A stretch of DNA of 64,000 bases from DATFVA01 sp963747755 (GCA_963747755.1 CAVVGK010000011.1:1-64000), one strand, 5' to 3'; shown: positions 9,272-18,266, counted from the stretch's first letter. A program made the numbers and translations. Notes: a model not told the origin generated them from the sequence alone.

Positions 9272-10147
9272 TCACTCGATGTTTTGAATCTGTTCGCGAA
9301 TCTTTTCAATTTCTTCTTTTACAAGAACAGAGTTGTGGGTAATTGATGTTGAGATAGTTTTTGCTGAAATAGTGTTAGCTTCGCGGTTCATTTCCTGGCA
9401 AAGAAAATTCAGCTTCCTGCCTGGTTCTTCGTCTTTCTCCATGCTCTCAAGAAAGAATTTGAGATGGCTTCTCAGCCTGACGCACTCCTCGGTTATTTCC
9501 GATTTATCAGCAATCAGGGCTAGCTCCAGCTCAAGCCTGTCGGAGTATGAAGTTATATCCTCAACCAGGGTTTTCATTCGTTCCTTCAGCTTATCAAAAT
9601 ATTCGTTTACACTGTGACCGGATTCGTTTTGAATCTCGGTTACCTTTTTTTCAATTGTTTCAATTCTTCTTTTCAAATCCTTCGCCAGCTCTTTACCTTC
9701 GTTTCGTCTCATCTTCTTCAGCTGATCCAACGCTGCCTCAAGAGCTTTTTTTATCAGCTTGAAAACTTCTTCATCATACTCTTTATCATTCTGAAGGAAA
9801 AGTTCCCTGTTGTATAACAGATGCTCAAGCTTCAGTTTCTCGGTTATCTTCGAAACCTTCTTAACTTCTTTGAGCACAGCCAGGTAGGCTTTCAGCTTAT
9901 CCTTATCTATTGCGGGAAAACCATTGGCGGAAGCAATATTCTTTAATGTCAGTATAACCGATAACTTACCCCGGCTGATTTTACCTTTAATTATCTCCCT
10001 TATTTCATATTCGCGGTTCATGAGAGAATTGGGGAGTTTCAGGTAGATATCGAGGAAACGATTGTTGACGCTTTTGACTTCCAGATCTACTGTGAAATTA
10101 CTATTTTCGGCTACACCCTTTCCGTAGCCAGTCATACTTGAAATCAT
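9272..10147 (-). CDS. yicC: YicC/YloC-family endoribonuclease
   Basis: 291 residues. The N-terminal MISSMTGYGKG and VKSVNNRFLDIYLKLP segments are the family hallmarks, and the C-terminal DUF1732 domain ends IREQIQNIE. Members in E. coli and B. subtilis act as RNA-cleaving enzymes that influence RNA turnover. The middle of the protein is a long helical, coiled-coil-like region (about 130-220). It heads the yicC-gmk-rpoZ-coaBC operon. Confidence 0.93.
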   Translation of the reverse strand: MISSMTGYGKGVAENSNFTVDLEVKSVNNRFLDIYLKLPNSLMNREYEIREIIKGKISRGKLSVILTLKNIASANGFPAIDKDKLKAYLAVLKEVKKVSKITEKLKLEHLLYNRELFLQNDKEYDEEVFKLIKKALEAALDQLKKMRRNEGKELAKDLKRRIETIEKKVTEIQNESGHSVNEYFDKLKERMKTLVEDITSYSDRLELELALIADKSEITEECVRLRSHLKFFLESMEKDEEPGRKLNFLCQEMNREANTISAKTISTSITHNSVLVKEEIEKIREQIQNIE

Positions 10148-10269
10148 TCAGAATACCTTAAAAAAGAATATTAAAAATAGTGATTTTCAGGTCGGTAATC
10201 AAAACTATTTTGTATGAGGATCGTCATTCCCGTAAGGACTCTTCAATCCTCAATTTGCAATAATAATAG

Positions 10270-12267
10270 TTAAAAAGCTTCGCCGATGCCGAAGTGAAAT
10301 ACCATATTATCCCAGAAATTCTTACTATATATCCAGGTTTTATCGGCGGGATTGTAGAGTTTAAAAGCAAAATCAAGGCGGAAAGGAGCTACTGAAGAAT
10401 AATACCTGAATCCAAGTCCGGGCGACAGAGCCAGCTGATCGTACCTGAACTTATCATATCCAATCCAGGTATTACCGTAATCGAAAAACACGGCTGTTCC
10501 AAAGCTCTGTACTAATTTATACCTCCATTCAAAAGAGCCTTCTAGTAGAAAAGTTCCTCCCTTAACGTTTACACCGTTTATTCCGAATACCGTAGTTGCA
10601 TTCTGAGGCACAAGTTCATTGGAACGCCAGCCTCTCACGGAGTTGCTGCCACCCGCATAAAATGTCCGGTTCAACGGAAGTCCTGCGTAATCACCATGAT
10701 AGATCTGTATTCTTCCAACCTTAAATTTCGCCGCAAAAACTGACATTCTCCTCTGGTTAAGCGAAAGATAGTAGGTAGAATTAAGTGAGACTTTATAAAA
10801 AAGAGATCCGTTGAATTCATCGTGACCTAATTTGCCGATCAGATAAGGAAGAGCATTAGCCTGCTCGAATAGTACTGAGATTATATAACCTTCTGTGGGG
10901 AATAGGATGTCGTTAGTTGTCGTTCTTCCGAAATCGGCGCCGATAATTGAGAGTAGTTTTCTGGAAAGACTGTCATTATTTGTACGGTAAACTTCATTGC
11001 TTTGTTCAACATTGTAATATGTACTGAGAAAATTTATTGCGGTAAATCGCGGCAGCTCAAAGTCGAAGGTGATCCTCGAGCCGTAAACTGTATTATTGTA
11101 CCTCGTCTGCTTATTGATCGTAGCATAGTTCTCCCATGTTCCGAAAATGGGTTTGCTGAACAGATAGGGCTGCTCGAGTGTTATCCTTGCATCGAGATAG
11201 CCAAGAAGTGTTGTGTCGCGGAAAGAGAACTTCTTAAGAAGAGACCCGTAATCGACATTGAATATATCCTGTACACCAAAAGAAGTGCCCACCGTTAATT
11301 TCCGTGCGTTGCCGAAAAAATTTCTTCTGATATAGGATAAACCAAGACCTGCGTTCAGGGCGCTCTGCTGATTGTTGACGATGATTTCAGGCGAAAGCTC
11401 ATTTAGCTTTCCAATGTTTGCCTCTAGTTTAATCGGAACCTTTGAATCTGTTGTATCCTCCTCAACACCGGTTAGGACAATCGAATTAAACAGGCCAGTT
11501 CTGAACAGACGCTGCTGGCTCTGCCTAAGTTTGTCAAGGTTGTACAGCTCCCCTCTTTTAATATCGCTTATATCCCTCAGCATACTTTCCTTTACATAGG
11601 GTGCACCGTCTCCTGAGGTTGTGACCGTTACCGTGTCTATATGATATTCTTTCCCCGTCGTAAAAAAGATACTCATATTAGCCCTGTTCTCCACAGTATC
11701 GGTTACAACGATAGTACTGTCGAATTGGGCAAACATAAAACCATGATTCAATAATGTTGAAACGCCCGCCTGAACTTTCTGCTGCACAATATTCTGAATA
11801 TACCTGTCCGACGAGTCAAATTTAACTTCGTCCCGGAACTTCTTCATTGTAATATCGGGCACCTGCGAAAGTCCCTTAAGGTTTAATGTGCCATAATTAT
11901 CAGCCTGTCCCTCGTTAATAGTATAAGTTAGCGTAACTTCTTTGTCAGTAGTATCAACATCATAATTATATTTTATTGTTGCCTCAAAGAATCCGTTTGC
12001 GTTATAGTATGACTTAAGAGACTTTAGATCAATAGGTATGTTTGAAGAATCAAAGTATACGGGTTCACTGCCCAGACTGGAGAACGAATTCAGGAATTTC
12101 CAGAACCACCACGGTGTTTCCTTTGAGAGAATTGCGTCGCTTAGCTGTGAAGAGGAGATGACATTATTCCCCTTAAAATTTATCTGCTCCAGTTCATATC
12201 GGCCATTCTCCTGAGCAAATACCGTCACAGCAGCGAAAAGTAATATTATGGAGATAAATTTGGTCAT
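10270..12267 (-). CDS. Omp85-family outer membrane protein (BamA/TamA-like)
   Basis: 665 residues with a signal peptide (1-18, cleaved after VFAQ). POTRA-type domains fill about residues 20-310, and a 16-strand surface-antigen barrel fills the C-terminal half. The GGSNSVRGW segment near 545 corresponds to the conserved (V/I)RG(F/Y/W) motif of loop L6, and the last residue is Phe (GIGEAF). At this length with a few POTRA domains it could be a TamA-like second Omp85 rather than the main BamA. It inserts or exports outer membrane proteins. It is monocistronic by spacing (122 bp to yicC, 32 bp after the lipoprotein gene). Confidence 0.85.
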   Translation of the reverse strand: MTKFISIILLFAAVTVFAQENGRYELEQINFKGNNVISSSQLSDAILSKETPWWFWKFLNSFSSLGSEPVYFDSSNIPIDLKSLKSYYNANGFFEATIKYNYDVDTTDKEVTLTYTINEGQADNYGTLNLKGLSQVPDITMKKFRDEVKFDSSDRYIQNIVQQKVQAGVSTLLNHGFMFAQFDSTIVVTDTVENRANMSIFFTTGKEYHIDTVTVTTSGDGAPYVKESMLRDISDIKRGELYNLDKLRQSQQRLFRTGLFNSIVLTGVEEDTTDSKVPIKLEANIGKLNELSPEIIVNNQQSALNAGLGLSYIRRNFFGNARKLTVGTSFGVQDIFNVDYGSLLKKFSFRDTTLLGYLDARITLEQPYLFSKPIFGTWENYATINKQTRYNNTVYGSRITFDFELPRFTAINFLSTYYNVEQSNEVYRTNNDSLSRKLLSIIGADFGRTTTNDILFPTEGYIISVLFEQANALPYLIGKLGHDEFNGSLFYKVSLNSTYYLSLNQRRMSVFAAKFKVGRIQIYHGDYAGLPLNRTFYAGGSNSVRGWRSNELVPQNATTVFGINGVNVKGGTFLLEGSFEWRYKLVQSFGTAVFFDYGNTWIGYDKFRYDQLALSPGLGFRYYSSVAPFRLDFAFKLYNPADKTWIYSKNFWDNMVFHFGIGEAF

Positions 12268-12299
12268 CGTGTATTGTTCTGATGTAAATAATTAATGAA

Positions 12300-12917
12300 C
12301 TATTCATCCAGGTCGATATCTTTATCTTCAACTTTTAGATTAGGGTAATCCCTTTTGAAGGCACTAAGGAAATAGTTTTTTATCTCTGGTGCTGTATTGT
12401 CAGACATAAAAAGTGATATCCTGCTTCCTTTACCGGTGAAAAGGTGTGCATAGTAGGTCTGGCTTTCCCTGAAATCAACAAGGTAGGCGAATACTTCCCC
12501 GCCTCCGCTCCCAAGATAATAATCAAGTGAATTATAATATATCAAATCATAATCCCGTGAAGGCAGCTTTTCTTTCCTCACAAGTGCATCAGTGAATGAA
12601 CCTTCAAGCAGATTTGTGCTGTCAATTACTGTAAGTCCCGAACTACCCTGCTTTAGCAGATAAAATCTGATTCCCCATTCATCCGGTTTGTTTATTTCAG
12701 TTCCTGCTGTGAACTCCTTCGTTGTATCCTGGTCGAAATGACCTGTAACAGTAACCTGGACATCGTTCCCAAGAACTTTCTTAGCCTCTTTCAAAATTGT
12801 TTCAGGGGAATTAAGATCGATTTTATTCTCGGGTATTCCGCTTTCTTTTTCATTACACGAAAAAAGGATGAGCGATAAAATAATAACCGCGAGGAAATAT
12901 GTTTTATTGGATGACAA
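12300..12917 (-). CDS. Lipoprotein of unknown function
   Basis: 205 residues. The N-terminus has a hydrophobic stretch and a lipobox, LILFSC, with acylated Cys near residue 21. No known domain was recognised in the rest. The start is TTG at 12917, with AGGA seven bases upstream and no in-frame ATG nearby. It overlaps the 3' end of the L,D-transpeptidase-like gene by 14 bp, which implies translational coupling and perhaps a joint envelope role. Confidence 0.75.
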   Translation of the reverse strand: MSSNKTYFLAVIILSLILFSCNEKESGIPENKIDLNSPETILKEAKKVLGNDVQVTVTGHFDQDTTKEFTAGTEINKPDEWGIRFYLLKQGSSGLTVIDSTNLLEGSFTDALVRKEKLPSRDYDLIYYNSLDYYLGSGGGEVFAYLVDFRESQTYYAHLFTGKGSRISLFMSDNTAPEIKNYFLSAFKRDYPNLKVEDKDIDLDE

Positions 12918-13599
12918 CTTTTGTTCCTTTCGATACGACTGAATAAAGTTCGTAAATATCTTCGTTGCTGACCGCTATTGATCCATCTGTCCAGTTAAAA
13001 ACAAAAGGCAGGTTTTTGAAAAAGAGATTATATTCACCTATCCCATGGATACTGACATCATTCCCCAAAGGGGTTTCAAGCCTGGGACAATCTTCGTAAT
13101 AGAATTCAAATTTCAGCTGGTCGAACTCCTGCTGAGTTATCAGGTTTTTCCTTAAAGCCTCAGTTATATCATTTATATTGGGATAATTTAACTTTAATTT
13201 GATATAATATTTATGGTCTTTGTCAATTGTGCATATCTGGTACGAACCGACGGGCGTAGCAAAATCGTCTGCCCGCGTTTTAGGATTATGAACGTTTTTG
13301 CCGAAGCTTGCATGATAAATCTTTATAAGTACTGTGTCCTCGTAAAGATTGAGCGTATAGTCATTTCTTTTTACTAATATGTTGGGATTATGAAGCTTCG
13401 TAAACCCTTTTTCTGTTATAGCTTCCTGTAACGGTACTTCCCTAAGGTTCAGGATTATTCCGTATACGATCACACCGATAATAAAAAGGATTATTCCTCC
13501 ACTGAAAAAAAGTGCGCTTTTCAGAATTTTGGGATTGAATAATCTTTTGAGGAGTGATACCAGCTTATTTAAATTTTCAGGGATATTAGATTTCATCAA
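12904..13599 (-). CDS. L,D-transpeptidase (YkuD)-fold protein with Cys-to-Ser active site
   Basis: 231 residues with one N-terminal transmembrane segment (about 28-50) and a periplasmic YkuD domain. The fold signatures are present: TPVGSYQIC near 115-123, the conserved His-Gly in VSIHGIGEY (His185-Gly186), and the catalytic block NWTDGSIAVSNEDI. In this family that block normally reads TDGCIAV. Residue 207 here is Ser, encoded TCA at 12979-12981. The Cys is the acylated nucleophile in L,D-transpeptidation, so the protein is probably catalytically altered or serves as a binding protein. The gene is coupled to the downstream lipoprotein gene. Confidence 0.85.
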   Translation of the reverse strand: MMKSNIPENLNKLVSLLKRLFNPKILKSALFFSGGIILFIIGVIVYGIILNLREVPLQEAITEKGFTKLHNPNILVKRNDYTLNLYEDTVLIKIYHASFGKNVHNPKTRADDFATPVGSYQICTIDKDHKYYIKLKLNYPNINDITEALRKNLITQQEFDQLKFEFYYEDCPRLETPLGNDVSIHGIGEYNLFFKNLPFVFNWTDGSIAVSNEDIYELYSVVSKGTKVVIQ

Positions 13600-13731
13600 T
13601 TACAGGCTGTTCTTCAATATCTTGAACTATCAGTTGTTAAAATTTAGTTAAAAAAAGAATAATATTTATATAATTAAAGGATAATGACCGAACCGCAGGT
13701 AAAAGGAATTGTTTCGGTGGATTTAATAATA

Positions 13732-13757
13732 AAAAACCCGGACTCTGCCGGGTTTTT
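13732..13757 (-). terminator. Rho-independent terminator after frr
   Basis: AAAAACCCGG (13732-13741) pairs perfectly with CCGGGTTTTT (13748-13757) around a 6-nt loop. Read on the minus strand, the G/C stem is followed by a run of U. It ends the pyrH-frr transcript, 20 bp past the frr stop. Confidence 0.9.
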
Positions 13758-13776
13758 ACTATGTTTATAAAATTTG

Positions 13777-14331
13777 TCAGACTTCCATTATTTCCAGTTC
13801 TTTATGCTTTAAGATATCGTCAATCAATTTGGTGTGTTCATCCGTGAGTTTTTGCGTTCTATCCTCGGCATCTTTCAGTTGATCTTCCGAGATCTTTTTA
13901 TCTTTCTGTTCCCTTTTCAGATGATCATTCGCATCACGTCTTACATTCCTTATAGCAATCTTCATATCCTCTCCAAATTTCTTCACTAGTTTCACCAGTT
14001 CCCTTCGTCTTTCCTCATTTAATGGGGGGATAGGTATTTTAAGGTTGGTTCCGTCGCTTACCGGGTTTAAACCGATGTTTGCTTCAAGAATCGCCCTGTC
14101 AACAGCATTCAAAACCGATTTATCCCATGGTGTGAAGGAGAGTGTGTGTGCATCCAGAACATTCAGGTTGCCCACCTGGCTGACCGGAGTCATATTACCG
14201 TAATAATCGACTTTAATTCCGTCCAGCAGTGCAGTAGTGGCTTTGCCGGACCTGATCTTTGAGAGCTCCCCTCTCAGGGCGTCTATGGATTTATCCATTC
14301 TGGATTTCGCATCTTTTAATATTTCTTCCAT
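13777..14331 (-). CDS. frr: Ribosome recycling factor
   Basis: 184 residues, splitting post-termination ribosomes together with EF-G. The N-terminal helix contains MDKSIDALRGELSKIRSGKA and the core includes GLNPVSDGTNLKIPIPPLNEERR, both characteristic of RRF. Length is standard. It lies 14 bp after pyrH, the usual partner, and before the strong terminator at 13732-13757. Confidence 0.97.
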   Translation of the reverse strand: MEEILKDAKSRMDKSIDALRGELSKIRSGKATTALLDGIKVDYYGNMTPVSQVGNLNVLDAHTLSFTPWDKSVLNAVDRAILEANIGLNPVSDGTNLKIPIPPLNEERRRELVKLVKKFGEDMKIAIRNVRRDANDHLKREQKDKKISEDQLKDAEDRTQKLTDEHTKLIDDILKHKELEIMEV

Positions 14332-14345
14332 AGTATCCTCTTAGT

Positions 14346-15086
14346 TTATTTTTCTGCAGCTTTTTGATTGTTATCGATTTTAGTGCCTACCGGCATTCCT
14401 TCAGCAAGTTTAAGCAGGTTGCCAGAAACATCCATATTAAATACTACCATTGGAAGATCATTCTCCTGGCAAAGACTAACAGCAGTCAAATCCATAACAC
14501 GAAGGTTTTTTTTCAATATATCAAGATAAGAAATGTTTTCATATTTCACCGCATCGGGATGTTTTTCCGGATCGGCATTGAACACTCCGTCCACTCTTGT
14601 TCCTTTCACGATTACATCAGCTTCAATTTCAACTGCACGCAGTGACGCAGCTGTATCAGTAGAAAAATACGGATGGCCGGTGCCGGCACCAAAAATTACA
14701 ACTCTTCCCTTTTCAAGGTGCCTTATCGCCCTTCTCCTTATATATGGTTCAGCAATCTCTTCCATTTTAATAGCACTCATCAGCCTTGTCTGAATTCCTG
14801 CCTTTTCCACCGCGTTCTGCAGGGCAAGTGAATTTATCATGGTTGCAAGCATTCCCATCTGATCACCTGTTACCCTGTCTATTCCCTGGTCGATGGCGCT
14901 GAGACCGCGGTATATATTTCCGCCGCCTATCACAATGCCGAGCTGCACACCTCTTTCATGTACTTTCTTAACTTCTTCGGAAAAAAACTCCAGTACATTA
15001 TGATCGATTCCGAAACCTTTTCCACCCATTAACGATTCACCGCTTAGCTTGAGCAGTATCCTCTTGTATCTCAATTTGTTAGCCAC
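14346..15086 (-). CDS. pyrH: UMP kinase
   Basis: 246 residues, phosphorylating UMP in pyrimidine nucleotide synthesis. The amino-acid-kinase fold starts RILLKLSGESLMGG. Other markers are GIVIGGGNIYRG, the GDQMGMLAT segment and the ATP-site region VIFGAGTGHPYFSTDTAA. The start is GTG at 15086, giving the usual N-terminus close to the first strand. It forms a two-gene unit with frr behind the tsf terminator. Confidence 0.97.
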   Translation of the reverse strand: MANKLRYKRILLKLSGESLMGGKGFGIDHNVLEFFSEEVKKVHERGVQLGIVIGGGNIYRGLSAIDQGIDRVTGDQMGMLATMINSLALQNAVEKAGIQTRLMSAIKMEEIAEPYIRRRAIRHLEKGRVVIFGAGTGHPYFSTDTAASLRAVEIEADVIVKGTRVDGVFNADPEKHPDAVKYENISYLDILKKNLRVMDLTAVSLCQENDLPMVVFNMDVSGNLLKLAEGMPVGTKIDNNQKAAEK

Positions 15087-15141
15087 AGTTCTTACTTTCT
15101 GATTATATTGGAGAATTGCCTGTTAATACCGGTTTAAATAT

Positions 15142-15173
15142 AAAAAAAGGTCTTAAATTATTTAAGACCTTTT
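15142..15173 (-). terminator. Rho-independent terminator after tsf
   Basis: A perfect inverted repeat (15145-15158 pairing with 15160-15173, core AAAAGGTCTTAAAT) is followed on the minus strand by a run of seven U. It begins 17 bp after the tsf stop and separates the ribosomal operon from pyrH-frr. Confidence 0.9.
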
Positions 15174-15189
15174 CAGTTTTAAGCTGATT

Positions 15190-16047
15190 TTATTTGTTTT
15201 CATCTCCCAGATGAAATCTGCGGAAGTGATCAATCTTAACTTCGGAACTATTCTTTGAATTGAATTCCTTCAGTAAGTCACTTACAGATTTGGAGTTGTC
15301 CTTAATGTATGCCTGTTCAACAAGACAATTCTCCTGGTAATATTTATTCATCTTGCCCTGGGCTATCTTTTCGAGTATCTGATCCGGCTTGCCTTCTTTG
15401 CGGGCAACTTCCTTGTAAATTTCTATTTCTTTTTCAATCAGGTCCTTCGGAACTTCCTCCCTGTATACACAGATAGGTCTCATTGCGGCTACCTGCATTG
15501 CAATATCTTTGCCAAGTCCTGCAAGTGCATCAGCATGATCAGCTGCATTATTGAAAACGACCACCACACCCAGCTTAGAACCGGGGTGAATGTAGTCAAC
15601 TACAACGCCGTTATCAGTTTTCTCGGTTGCAAGACGTGAAACTTCGATCTTCTCTCCGACCTTTCCCATAACGTCATTAAGGCCATTTTTAATATCAGGA
15701 TTTTTTTCAACCAGTTCTTCAGAAGAAGCAGGCATTGTGTCGGCAGCTTTATCAGCTGCAAGATTGGCAAAATTTACAAAGTCCTCACTGTTGGCTACGA
15801 AGTCTGTTTCACAGTTAACCTCAAGAATAACTCCTGATTTTTTATCATCGGTTATCCTGGTTAATACTAATCCCTCGCCGGCAGTCTTCTCAGCTCTTTT
15901 TGAAGCTACGGCCTGTCCTTTTTTTCTGAGGATTTCGATAGCCTTCTCCATATCACCTTCAGCTTCAATCAGGGCTTTTTTGCAGTCCATCATACCGGAG
16001 CCGGTTTTTTGTCTTAATTCATTTACCTGTTGAGCAGTAACCGTCAT
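15190..16047 (-). CDS. tsf: Translation elongation factor Ts
   Basis: 285 residues, the nucleotide-exchange factor for EF-Tu. The N-terminal UBA-like domain includes VNELRQKTGSGMMDCKKAL, and the EF-Tu-contact motif ETDFVA follows near residue 80. The ATG at 16047 is preferred over an upstream in-frame GTG (16065), because AAAGGG is about nine bases before it and MTVTAQQV matches family starts. It follows rpsB by 23 bp, the classic rpsB-tsf pair. Confidence 0.95.
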   Translation of the reverse strand: MTVTAQQVNELRQKTGSGMMDCKKALIEAEGDMEKAIEILRKKGQAVASKRAEKTAGEGLVLTRITDDKKSGVILEVNCETDFVANSEDFVNFANLAADKAADTMPASSEELVEKNPDIKNGLNDVMGKVGEKIEVSRLATEKTDNGVVVDYIHPGSKLGVVVVFNNAADHADALAGLGKDIAMQVAAMRPICVYREEVPKDLIEKEIEIYKEVARKEGKPDQILEKIAQGKMNKYYQENCLVEQAYIKDNSKSVSDLLKEFNSKNSSEVKIDHFRRFHLGDENK

Positions 16048-16070
16048 TTCTAAATTCCCTTTCACTTAAA

Positions 16071-16853
16071 TTATTTAGAAGCAGGTTCTTCCTTTGGAAC
16101 GGAAGCTTCCTGTTCTCTTTCTTTTTTAATTCTTTCTCTTTCAGCAGCTTCTTCAGCTTTCTGTTCTTTGGCCTTCGCAACACCTTCGATCACGGCATCG
16201 GCCATAAATTTCACAACTAGTTCAATAGTATTGACAGCGTCATCGTTAGCAGGTACTATATAGTTTATCGGGTCAGGATCGCAGTTAGTATCAACTATAG
16301 CAAACACCGGGATATTAAGGCGAAGGGCCTCTTTCACTGCAATCGATTCCTTTTTAATATCAACAATGAAAAGCGCTCCTGGCAGCCTATTCATCGATTC
16401 AACACCTTCAAGTACTTTTTTCAGTTTATCTTTCTCGCGGGTTAAGAATAGTCTCTCTTTTTTCGTAATCTTATCAAAAGTTCCGTCTGTTTCCTGTTTC
16501 TCTATATTGTTAAGTCTCTTAACGCTCTTTCTGATGGTAGAGAAATTCGTGAGCATTCCGCCAAGCCATCTCTCACTTACCCAGTTCATATCGCATCGTT
16601 TAGCTTCACTCTCAATTACATTTTTGGCCTGTTTCTTTGTACCTACAAAGAGCACTTTCTTCCCATCGCCCACAAGGTGTGAGAGGTTTTCGGCTGCCGA
16701 TGTAAGCATACTCTGAGTTTTTTTCAGATCGATGATATGAATCCCGTTCTTCTCCATGAAGATATAGGGCTTCATTTTGGGATTCCAGCGGCGTGTTAAG
16801 TGTCCGAAGTGTGCACCAGCTTCTATGAGCTGTGTAAGATCCAGCTTTTGCAT
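16071..16853 (-). CDS. rpsB: 30S ribosomal protein S2
   Basis: 260 residues. Hallmarks are LIEAGAHFGHLTRRWNPKM, KVLFVGTKKQAK, RWLGGMLTNF and PGALFIVDIKKE. The open frame extends 16 codons further upstream, but the ATG at 16853 has an excellent AGGAGA ribosome site six bases away and gives the normal MQKLDLTQLIEAG start. The C-terminus carries a charged Glu/Lys-rich tail of about 35 residues, common in this lineage. It is separated from rpsI by 162 bp that include a stem-loop. Confidence 0.96.
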   Translation of the reverse strand: MQKLDLTQLIEAGAHFGHLTRRWNPKMKPYIFMEKNGIHIIDLKKTQSMLTSAAENLSHLVGDGKKVLFVGTKKQAKNVIESEAKRCDMNWVSERWLGGMLTNFSTIRKSVKRLNNIEKQETDGTFDKITKKERLFLTREKDKLKKVLEGVESMNRLPGALFIVDIKKESIAVKEALRLNIPVFAIVDTNCDPDPINYIVPANDDAVNTIELVVKFMADAVIEGVAKAKEQKAEEAAERERIKKEREQEASVPKEEPASK

Positions 16854-16977
16854 ATTGTCTCCTGTTTTTATCCCGTTCCCGGGATCTTCTACTTTCGTCA
16901 ACTTTACCCTTCATCCCTGCAAACGGGACACAGGAGGTAAATCGGAAAGTATGTATGATTATTGATTTATTTAATTG

Positions 16978-17002
16978 TTTATACTTCTAAGAGAAGTATA
17001 AA
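16978..17002 (-). promoter_or_regulatory. Stem-loop in the rpsI-rpsB spacer
   Basis: A perfect 11-bp inverted repeat (core ATACTTCT / AGAAGTAT) with a 3-nt loop lies 13 bp after rpsI. No U-run follows on the minus strand, so it is more likely an RNA-processing or leader element than a terminator. S2 autoregulates rpsB-tsf in some bacteria; a link here is inference. Confidence 0.45.
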
Positions 17003-17015
17003 TTCTATCCAAAAA

Positions 17016-17402
17016 TTATCTCTTGGAGAATTGGAATCTTTTTCTTGCTTTCGGTCTGCCATATTTCTTACGTTCAACCATCCTTGGATCTCTGGTTAAG
17101 AATCCTTCCTTCTTGAGGGCTGGACGGAAATCAGGATTCAGTTCTATCAACGCTCTTGCAATTCCAAGTCTTATGGCTTGAGCCTGACCTGTGGTTCCAC
17201 CACCTTGAACGTTTACGAGTACATCATAGTTTCCAACTGTTTCAGTAACCTTGAACGGGTTGAGAATATCCTCCCTGCTGAGAAGCTGGGGAAAAGCATG
17301 TTCAAATTCTTTCCCGTTAACGGTTATATTGCCATTTCCGTTTCTCAGGATTACTCTGGCAACCGAGGTTTTTCTTCTTCCTATATAAATAGTATCAGCC
17401 AT
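17016..17402 (-). CDS. rpsI: 30S ribosomal protein S9
   Basis: 128 residues. The family pattern is clear: GRRKTSVARVILRNGNG at the N-terminus, a central GGGTTGQAQAIRLGIARAL, and the basic C-terminal tail KKYGRPKARKRFQFSKR whose last residues reach the P site. Its start overlaps the rplM stop by one base, the standard rplM-rpsI arrangement. Confidence 0.98.
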   Translation of the reverse strand: MADTIYIGRRKTSVARVILRNGNGNITVNGKEFEHAFPQLLSREDILNPFKVTETVGNYDVLVNVQGGGTTGQAQAIRLGIARALIELNPDFRPALKKEGFLTRDPRMVERKKYGRPKARKRFQFSKR

Positions 17403-17851
17403 TATTTCTCCGTTAAACTAATTGTTTCAGGTTTTTGAGCCTGGTGGGGATGGGACTCTCCGGCATAAACTTTTAATTTCTTGATAAGCTTTCTTCCCAG
17501 TCTGTTTTTGGGAAGCATACCTTTTACAGCAGTCTCAATAACAAATTCAGGTTTTTTTGCCATCTGCTCTTCAAATGTCCTTGTCTTTAACCCGCCGGGA
17601 TAACCTGAGTGATGAGAATAAGTTTTAAGGAATTCTCTCTTACCGGTTACTTTAACTTTGTCGGCATTGATAACAACAACGAAGTCGCCAGTATCGGCAT
17701 TAGGGGTGAAGATAGGTTTGTTCTTACCACGAATTATTCTTGCTACCCGGGTAGCCAGTCTTCCAAGTACCTGGTCGGTAGCATCCACAATGTACCATTT
17801 TCGATCGGCGTCCTCTGTACTGATAAAACGCGTCATTTTTTCCTGTTTCAC
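17402..17851 (-). CDS. rplM: 50S ribosomal protein L13
   Basis: 149 residues from the GTG at 17851, which has GGAGG eight bases upstream. An ATG five codons later (17836) with AGGA close by would give 144 residues and cannot be excluded. Typical segments are WYIVDATDQVLGRLAT, GDFVVVINADKVKVTGKR and KGMLPKNRLGRKLIKKLKVY. It is the first gene of the rplM-rpsI-rpsB-tsf operon. Confidence 0.96.
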   Translation of the reverse strand: MKQEKMTRFISTEDADRKWYIVDATDQVLGRLATRVARIIRGKNKPIFTPNADTGDFVVVINADKVKVTGKREFLKTYSHHSGYPGGLKTRTFEEQMAKKPEFVIETAVKGMLPKNRLGRKLIKKLKVYAGESHPHQAQKPETISLTEK

Positions 17852-18074
17852 GTTATTTTCCTCCGAAACCTGAAATCATTTCTAATAAAGATGGGAAATT
17901 TAACCTTAATAAGAAAAAAAGTCAAGATTTATCGACGTGAACCTATAATATTCGGTTATCTTTTTTCAATCCTCAAATTTGAGTCAAAATTGAGGACAGC
18001 GATAAAAGACATTGACCTTTTTTGAATGGATAGAATTCTCATCGCAAATGAGAATGAGCGTGTGGAACATATCT

Positions 18075-18194
18075 GTGAAACTGACAGAAATGACATACTT
18101 TGAATCTCGGTTTTATCTTGGGAACATGCCGTATTTGTCCCGTAGCAGCACAACCGTGAAACCTGCCGTGAAACTGACAGTTCTGTCATACTTT
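18075..18194. repeat. Pair of 27-bp direct repeats
   Basis: The copies at 18075-18101 and 18168-18194 share GTGAAACTGACAG at the 5' end and CATACTTT at the 3' end, and differ only in the few bases between. The centre of the second copy is palindromic (TGACAGTTCTGTCA). They lie 66 bp apart in non-coding DNA. Confidence 0.7.
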
Positions 18195-18239
18195 AAATGC
18201 TCCTCCCTGTCGGCTGCCAGGGAGGAGAAATTTTAAAGA
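18191..18239 (-). terminator. Hairpin terminator after the DUF4412 gene
   Basis: CTCCTCCCTG (18200-18209) pairs perfectly with CAGGGAGGAG (18218-18227), and flanking CTTTAAAT/ATTTTAAAG bases extend the stem. It starts 27 bp past the DUF4412 stop. The flanking AT arms could work on either strand. Confidence 0.7.
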
Positions 18240-18266
18240 GCAGATCAAAAATAATTAAATTCTATT

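Larger units (their letters stand above)
17852..18266. other. Non-coding interval with short repeats
   Basis: Short open frames exist here but show no family resemblance. The interval holds two copies of a 27-bp motif (18075-18101 and 18168-18194) and the strong hairpin at 18191-18239. It also contains the upstream region of the rplM operon. Confidence 0.6.

Noticed and set aside
10201..10250. Possible degenerate copy of an interspersed GTCATTCCCG-type repeat
   Set aside because: Only a few bases match and no second arm is visible.
17956..18236. Overlapping short frames on both strands between rplM and the DUF4412 gene
   Set aside because: They cross repeats and a terminator hairpin and have no protein-like features.
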